Assembly (NCBI GenBank): GCA_964459095.1
Contig: CAYWKL010000023.1
Coordinates: 1-14,620 of the forward strand
Source: CAYWKL01 sp964459095
GTDB lineage: Bacteria > Patescibacteriota > Microgenomatia > Daviesbacterales > UBA10151
Direction: 5' to 3'
Length of the DNA stretch: 14,620 nucleotides
Shown here: positions 12,904 through 14,620 of the stretch, in pieces
Layout: every line of letters starts with the position of its first letter
Position numbering within the stretch: the stretch's first letter is position 1
Position numbers and translations under genes: made by a program
Notes under the pieces: model-generated
What the model was told of the DNA's origin: nothing
The model's input: only the letters and a program-made list of their open reading frames with translations
Databases searched by the model: none

Positions 12904-13304
12904 CTTTAGATACTAATATATTTGTCTACGCTTACGAGAGATCAGATGAGTCTGGTGAGCGCGCCCGAACTCTTTTAAAGAAAATTATACAGCCTAAGTC
13001 CAAAATTTTTCTTTCTGTTTTGGTATTTGAGGAATTTTTGGTCAAGATATATAAGAAAGGCCTACAAAAAAAGTTAAACCAATATGAAAGCTTTTTGACT
13101 GGCGGAGGGATATTTACAGTTTTAGATGTAAACAGACAGATAGCCCGTGTGGCTGCAAAATTGAGAGCAACATATCCCAGCCTAAGAGCTCCGGATGCTA
13201 TCCATTTAGCCTCTGCCATAGAAGCTGGCGTTAAAGTGTTTATCACCACAGACAGAAAACTTCCTAGAAAAGTAGGCAGACTAACAATAAAAATTTTATC
13301 CTAA
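12894..13304 (+). CDS. vapC: PIN-domain ribonuclease toxin (VapC-like)
   Basis: This 136-aa PIN-domain protein keeps the four acidic metal-binding positions: Asp6 in ALDTNIF, Glu46 or Glu47 in VFEEF, Asp101 in APDAIHLA and Asp120 in TTDRK. VapC-type toxins cut tRNA or rRNA when their antitoxin is lost. With an intact catalytic set and normal length, it is probably active. It overlaps the antitoxin gene by 10 nt and has no Shine-Dalgarno sequence of its own, so it depends on translation of the antitoxin. Its stop codon begins a 15-bp sequence also found at the stop of the RelE-like gene at 168-182. Confidence 0.92.
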   Translation: MGIALDTNIFVYAYERSDESGERARTLLKKIIQPKSKIFLSVLVFEEFLVKIYKKGLQKKLNQYESFLTGGGIFTVLDVNRQIARVAAKLRATYPSLRAPDAIHLASAIEAGVKVFITTDRKLPRKVGRLTIKILS

Positions 13305-13316
13305 GTTTAAATTAAT
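13302..13316 (+). repeat. 15-bp sequence shared by the ends of the two toxin genes
   Basis: TAAGTTTAAATTAAT starts at the vapC stop codon here and at the RelE-like stop codon at 168-182. It is AT-rich, so one such match in 14.6 kb is not rare; the identical position at two toxin stops is what stands out. Confidence 0.4.
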
Positions 13317-13331
13317 GTCATGGTCTCTTTC

Positions 13332-13359
13332 TTGATTAATAAATATTTAAGAGTAAAAT
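13332..13359 (+). promoter_or_regulatory. promoter of the 203-aa gene (near-leaderless)
   Basis: TTGATT (13332-13337), a 16-nt spacer and TAAAAT (13354-13359) lie 10 nt before the ATG at 13370. The predicted leader is ~3-4 nt, and there is no Shine-Dalgarno sequence. Confidence 0.5.
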
Positions 13360-13369
13360 ATAGGATAAT

Positions 13370-13981
13370 ATGGCTGAAATAGTAGAATTTTTTAGACGTA
13401 GGATAGTACAACTGGAGTTATTTAAAAAGAAAGGGATCAGTGAAGTAGCTACTCTTCCTAGAACTCTTAGCAGAGAAGAAGGTCCTATTAATGTTCTAGA
13501 AGATAGAGTTTTAATAGGAGGTTCGGTAGAGCTTATTACTTCAGAACAGACAGAACCCTTCACCCCTGGTGCTCATATGGAGGTAGTACAGCCTAATTCT
13601 GAAGATTTTGATCATGCAGCTTCAGTGCTTAAAGTACTAGAACCTACCAGAATGGAGCATGTTGGGGAAATAATTTGGCAAGCTTTAAGAAAAGGGGGTA
13701 GGTTAAAAACCGCGGTTAGGCTCCAGGAAGTTTTTAATAGATTCTTGAAAAGAAATATCAAACACGGAAGTGTTTGGGAGGGCGAAAATGCAATAATTTA
13801 TAGATTTGATAGCGGTGAAGAATCAAATAAGCCAAGATTAGAGCTAGTGAAACTTGATTCTAGAGAGGAAACTGATGGGGCCAGATTCAGGGCAATTATC
13901 AGGGATGGATCTTTTGATAATGAAGATAATGGAGTAGAAGAGGTAATTTACGAGGAAGAAGAACTTAAAAGAGCAGCTTGA
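13370..13981 (+). CDS. 203-aa protein of unknown function upstream of the rRNA operon
   Basis: No family is recognised. The first ~25 residues are basic and amphipathic (EFFRRRIVQLELFKKK). The middle contains a helical block (~80-130) with FNRFLKRNIKHGS. The last ~50 residues are strongly acidic, with EEVIYEEEELK near the end. There is no signal peptide or membrane helix, so it is probably cytoplasmic. It has its own promoter with a very short predicted leader, ends TGA, and the rRNA promoter begins 9 nt after its stop codon. A basic start and acidic end could suit binding to nucleic acid or protein, but that is a guess. Codon use is in keeping with the neighbours. Confidence 0.7.
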   Translation: MAEIVEFFRRRIVQLELFKKKGISEVATLPRTLSREEGPINVLEDRVLIGGSVELITSEQTEPFTPGAHMEVVQPNSEDFDHAASVLKVLEPTRMEHVGEIIWQALRKGGRLKTAVRLQEVFNRFLKRNIKHGSVWEGENAIIYRFDSGEESNKPRLELVKLDSREETDGARFRAIIRDGSFDNEDNGVEEVIYEEEELKRAA

Positions 13982-13989
13982 AGCTGAGG

Positions 13990-14019
13990 TTGACATATTC
14001 TCCTTCTTTAAGTTAAAAT
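13990..14019 (+). promoter_or_regulatory. rRNA operon promoter
   Basis: A perfect -35 TTGACA (13990-13995) and TAAAAT (14014-14019), 18 nt apart, sit ~230 nt before the 16S 5' end (TTAAAA one base earlier gives a 17-nt spacer). The predicted start is near 14026, ahead of the boxA. It is the best -35 box of the plus-strand promoters in the window. Confidence 0.7.
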
Positions 14020-14084
14020 ATCAAAGCCTAAAATTTGGGCAGACTGGAGCAAGTTCAACAAAAAGAAAACTACTCACAATCTAT

Positions 14085-14097
14085 AGCTCTTTAACAA
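14085..14097 (+). promoter_or_regulatory. boxA antitermination element in the rRNA leader
   Basis: AGCTCTTTAACAA matches the E. coli rrn boxA TGCTCTTTAACAA at 12 of 13 positions. BoxA RNA recruits NusB and NusE (S10) so that RNA polymerase reads through terminators in untranslated rRNA. Here its last two bases are the first two of the terminator stem that follows. Confidence 0.8.
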
Positions 14098-14128
14098 CCG
14101 AAAATGAAACCACTTTTTCGGTTTTTTT
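14096..14128 (+). terminator. intrinsic terminator hairpin within the rRNA leader
   Basis: AACCGAAAA (14096-14104) pairs with TTTTCGGTT (14115-14123) around a 10-nt loop, and seven T follow at 14122-14128. It is a textbook Rho-independent form, yet lies between the rRNA promoter/boxA and the 16S gene. It may trim unmodified transcription complexes, or end read-through from upstream genes if a second promoter lies after it. Confidence 0.75.
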
Positions 14129-14143
14129 GTGCCCGAAAAAGTG
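14111..14143 (+). promoter_or_regulatory. alternative (antiterminator-like) hairpin in the rRNA leader
   Basis: CACTTTTTCGG (14111-14121) is perfectly complementary to CCGAAAAAGTG (14133-14143), an 11-bp stem. It uses the same TTTTTCGG arm as the terminator hairpin, so the two cannot form together. Once fully transcribed it could displace the 9-bp terminator stem. Confidence 0.65.
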
Positions 14144-14156
14144 ATGGGAAATTAAA

Positions 14157-14232
14157 GACAAGTAAGTCAACTTGTCAATTCCAAAAACTAATGAATTCGC
14201 GGAAAGATTAATTTTTTTCCAGCGTAATCTTT
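14157..14232 (+). other. 16S leader stem-loops
   Basis: Two further hairpins precede the 16S 5' end: GACAAGT/ACTTGTC (14157-14176) and AAAGATTA/TAATCTTT (14203-14232). In rRNA precursors such leader stems help folding and RNase processing. No clear second promoter is seen in this stretch. Confidence 0.4.
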
Positions 14233-14246
14233 AAGTTAGGAAACTT

Positions 14247-14620
<374 letters not shown>

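Noticed and set aside
12557..13332. Near-repeat of ttaatgtcatggt in the methyltransferase and after vapC as a gene fragment
   Set aside because: Only about 19 nt with one mismatch; too short to support a duplicated gene remnant.
5835..13981. TGA recoded as an amino acid (genetic code 25)
   Set aside because: TGA ends dsbB, the NUDIX gene, the 904-aa gene and the 203-aa gene at sensible lengths, often in overlaps with the next start.
13982..14246. A tRNA gene or small ORF in the rRNA leader
   Set aside because: No cloverleaf or TTCRA-type arm was seen and no sizeable open frame; the stretch is explained by promoter, boxA and hairpins.

Overview
This is an AT-rich bacterial window that reads like a Candidate Phyla Radiation (Patescibacteria) genome, most likely a Microgenomates/OP11-type lineage. 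The reasons are the divergent start of the 16S rRNA gene at the right edge, small tightly packed genes with few Shine-Dalgarno sites, and several unfamiliar coiled-coil and secreted proteins. Standard stop use (TGA, TAA and TAG all end genes) argues against the TGA-recoding CPR groups. The taxonomic call is inference from the sequence.

Layout. (1) Positions 3-170: the tail of a RelE/ParE-type toxin gene cut by the left edge. (2) Positions 4744 down to 238, minus strand: three genes of unknown function, encoding a 740-aa largely disordered protein with a leucine-zipper stretch, a 107-aa helical protein, and a 637-aa coiled-coil protein ending in a glycine-rich hydrophobic tail. (3) Positions 4793-6480, plus strand: pth, a DsbB/BdbC-like quinone-linked oxidase and a DsbA/BdbD-like thiol oxidoreductase. 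(4) Positions 6544-7834: an IPP-isomerase-like NUDIX protein overlapping undecaprenyl diphosphate synthase. (5) Positions 7879-7986: a composite palindromic repeat. (6) Positions 12026 down to 8024, minus strand: three overlapping genes for a membrane-anchored beta protein, a 904-aa Cys-rich multi-Ig secreted protein and a 273-aa secreted protein. (7) Positions 12086-13981, plus strand: a SpoU-type RNA methyltransferase, a VapBC-like toxin-antitoxin pair and an unrecognised 203-aa protein. (8) From 13990: an rRNA promoter, a boxA, two mutually exclusive hairpins and the first ~374 nt of 16S rRNA.

How the parts may fit together: the DsbA/DsbB pair could make disulfides in the roughly 26-Cys secreted protein, and the IDI-like protein sits with UppS in polyprenyl (cell-wall lipid carrier) metabolism. 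These links are inferred from gene content and position.

The most unusual signals are: (a) seven short arrays, nearly all 28 nt long and all built on a 7-nt period, embedded inside the coding sequences of pth, dsbB, the methyltransferase and a secreted protein; (b) an rRNA leader in which a near-perfect boxA abuts an intrinsic-terminator hairpin that an 11-bp alternative hairpin would disrupt; (c) six promoters whose -10 boxes lie only 6-10 nt from start codons, implying widespread leaderless transcripts; (d) a perfect 20-bp GC palindrome inside the methyltransferase gene.
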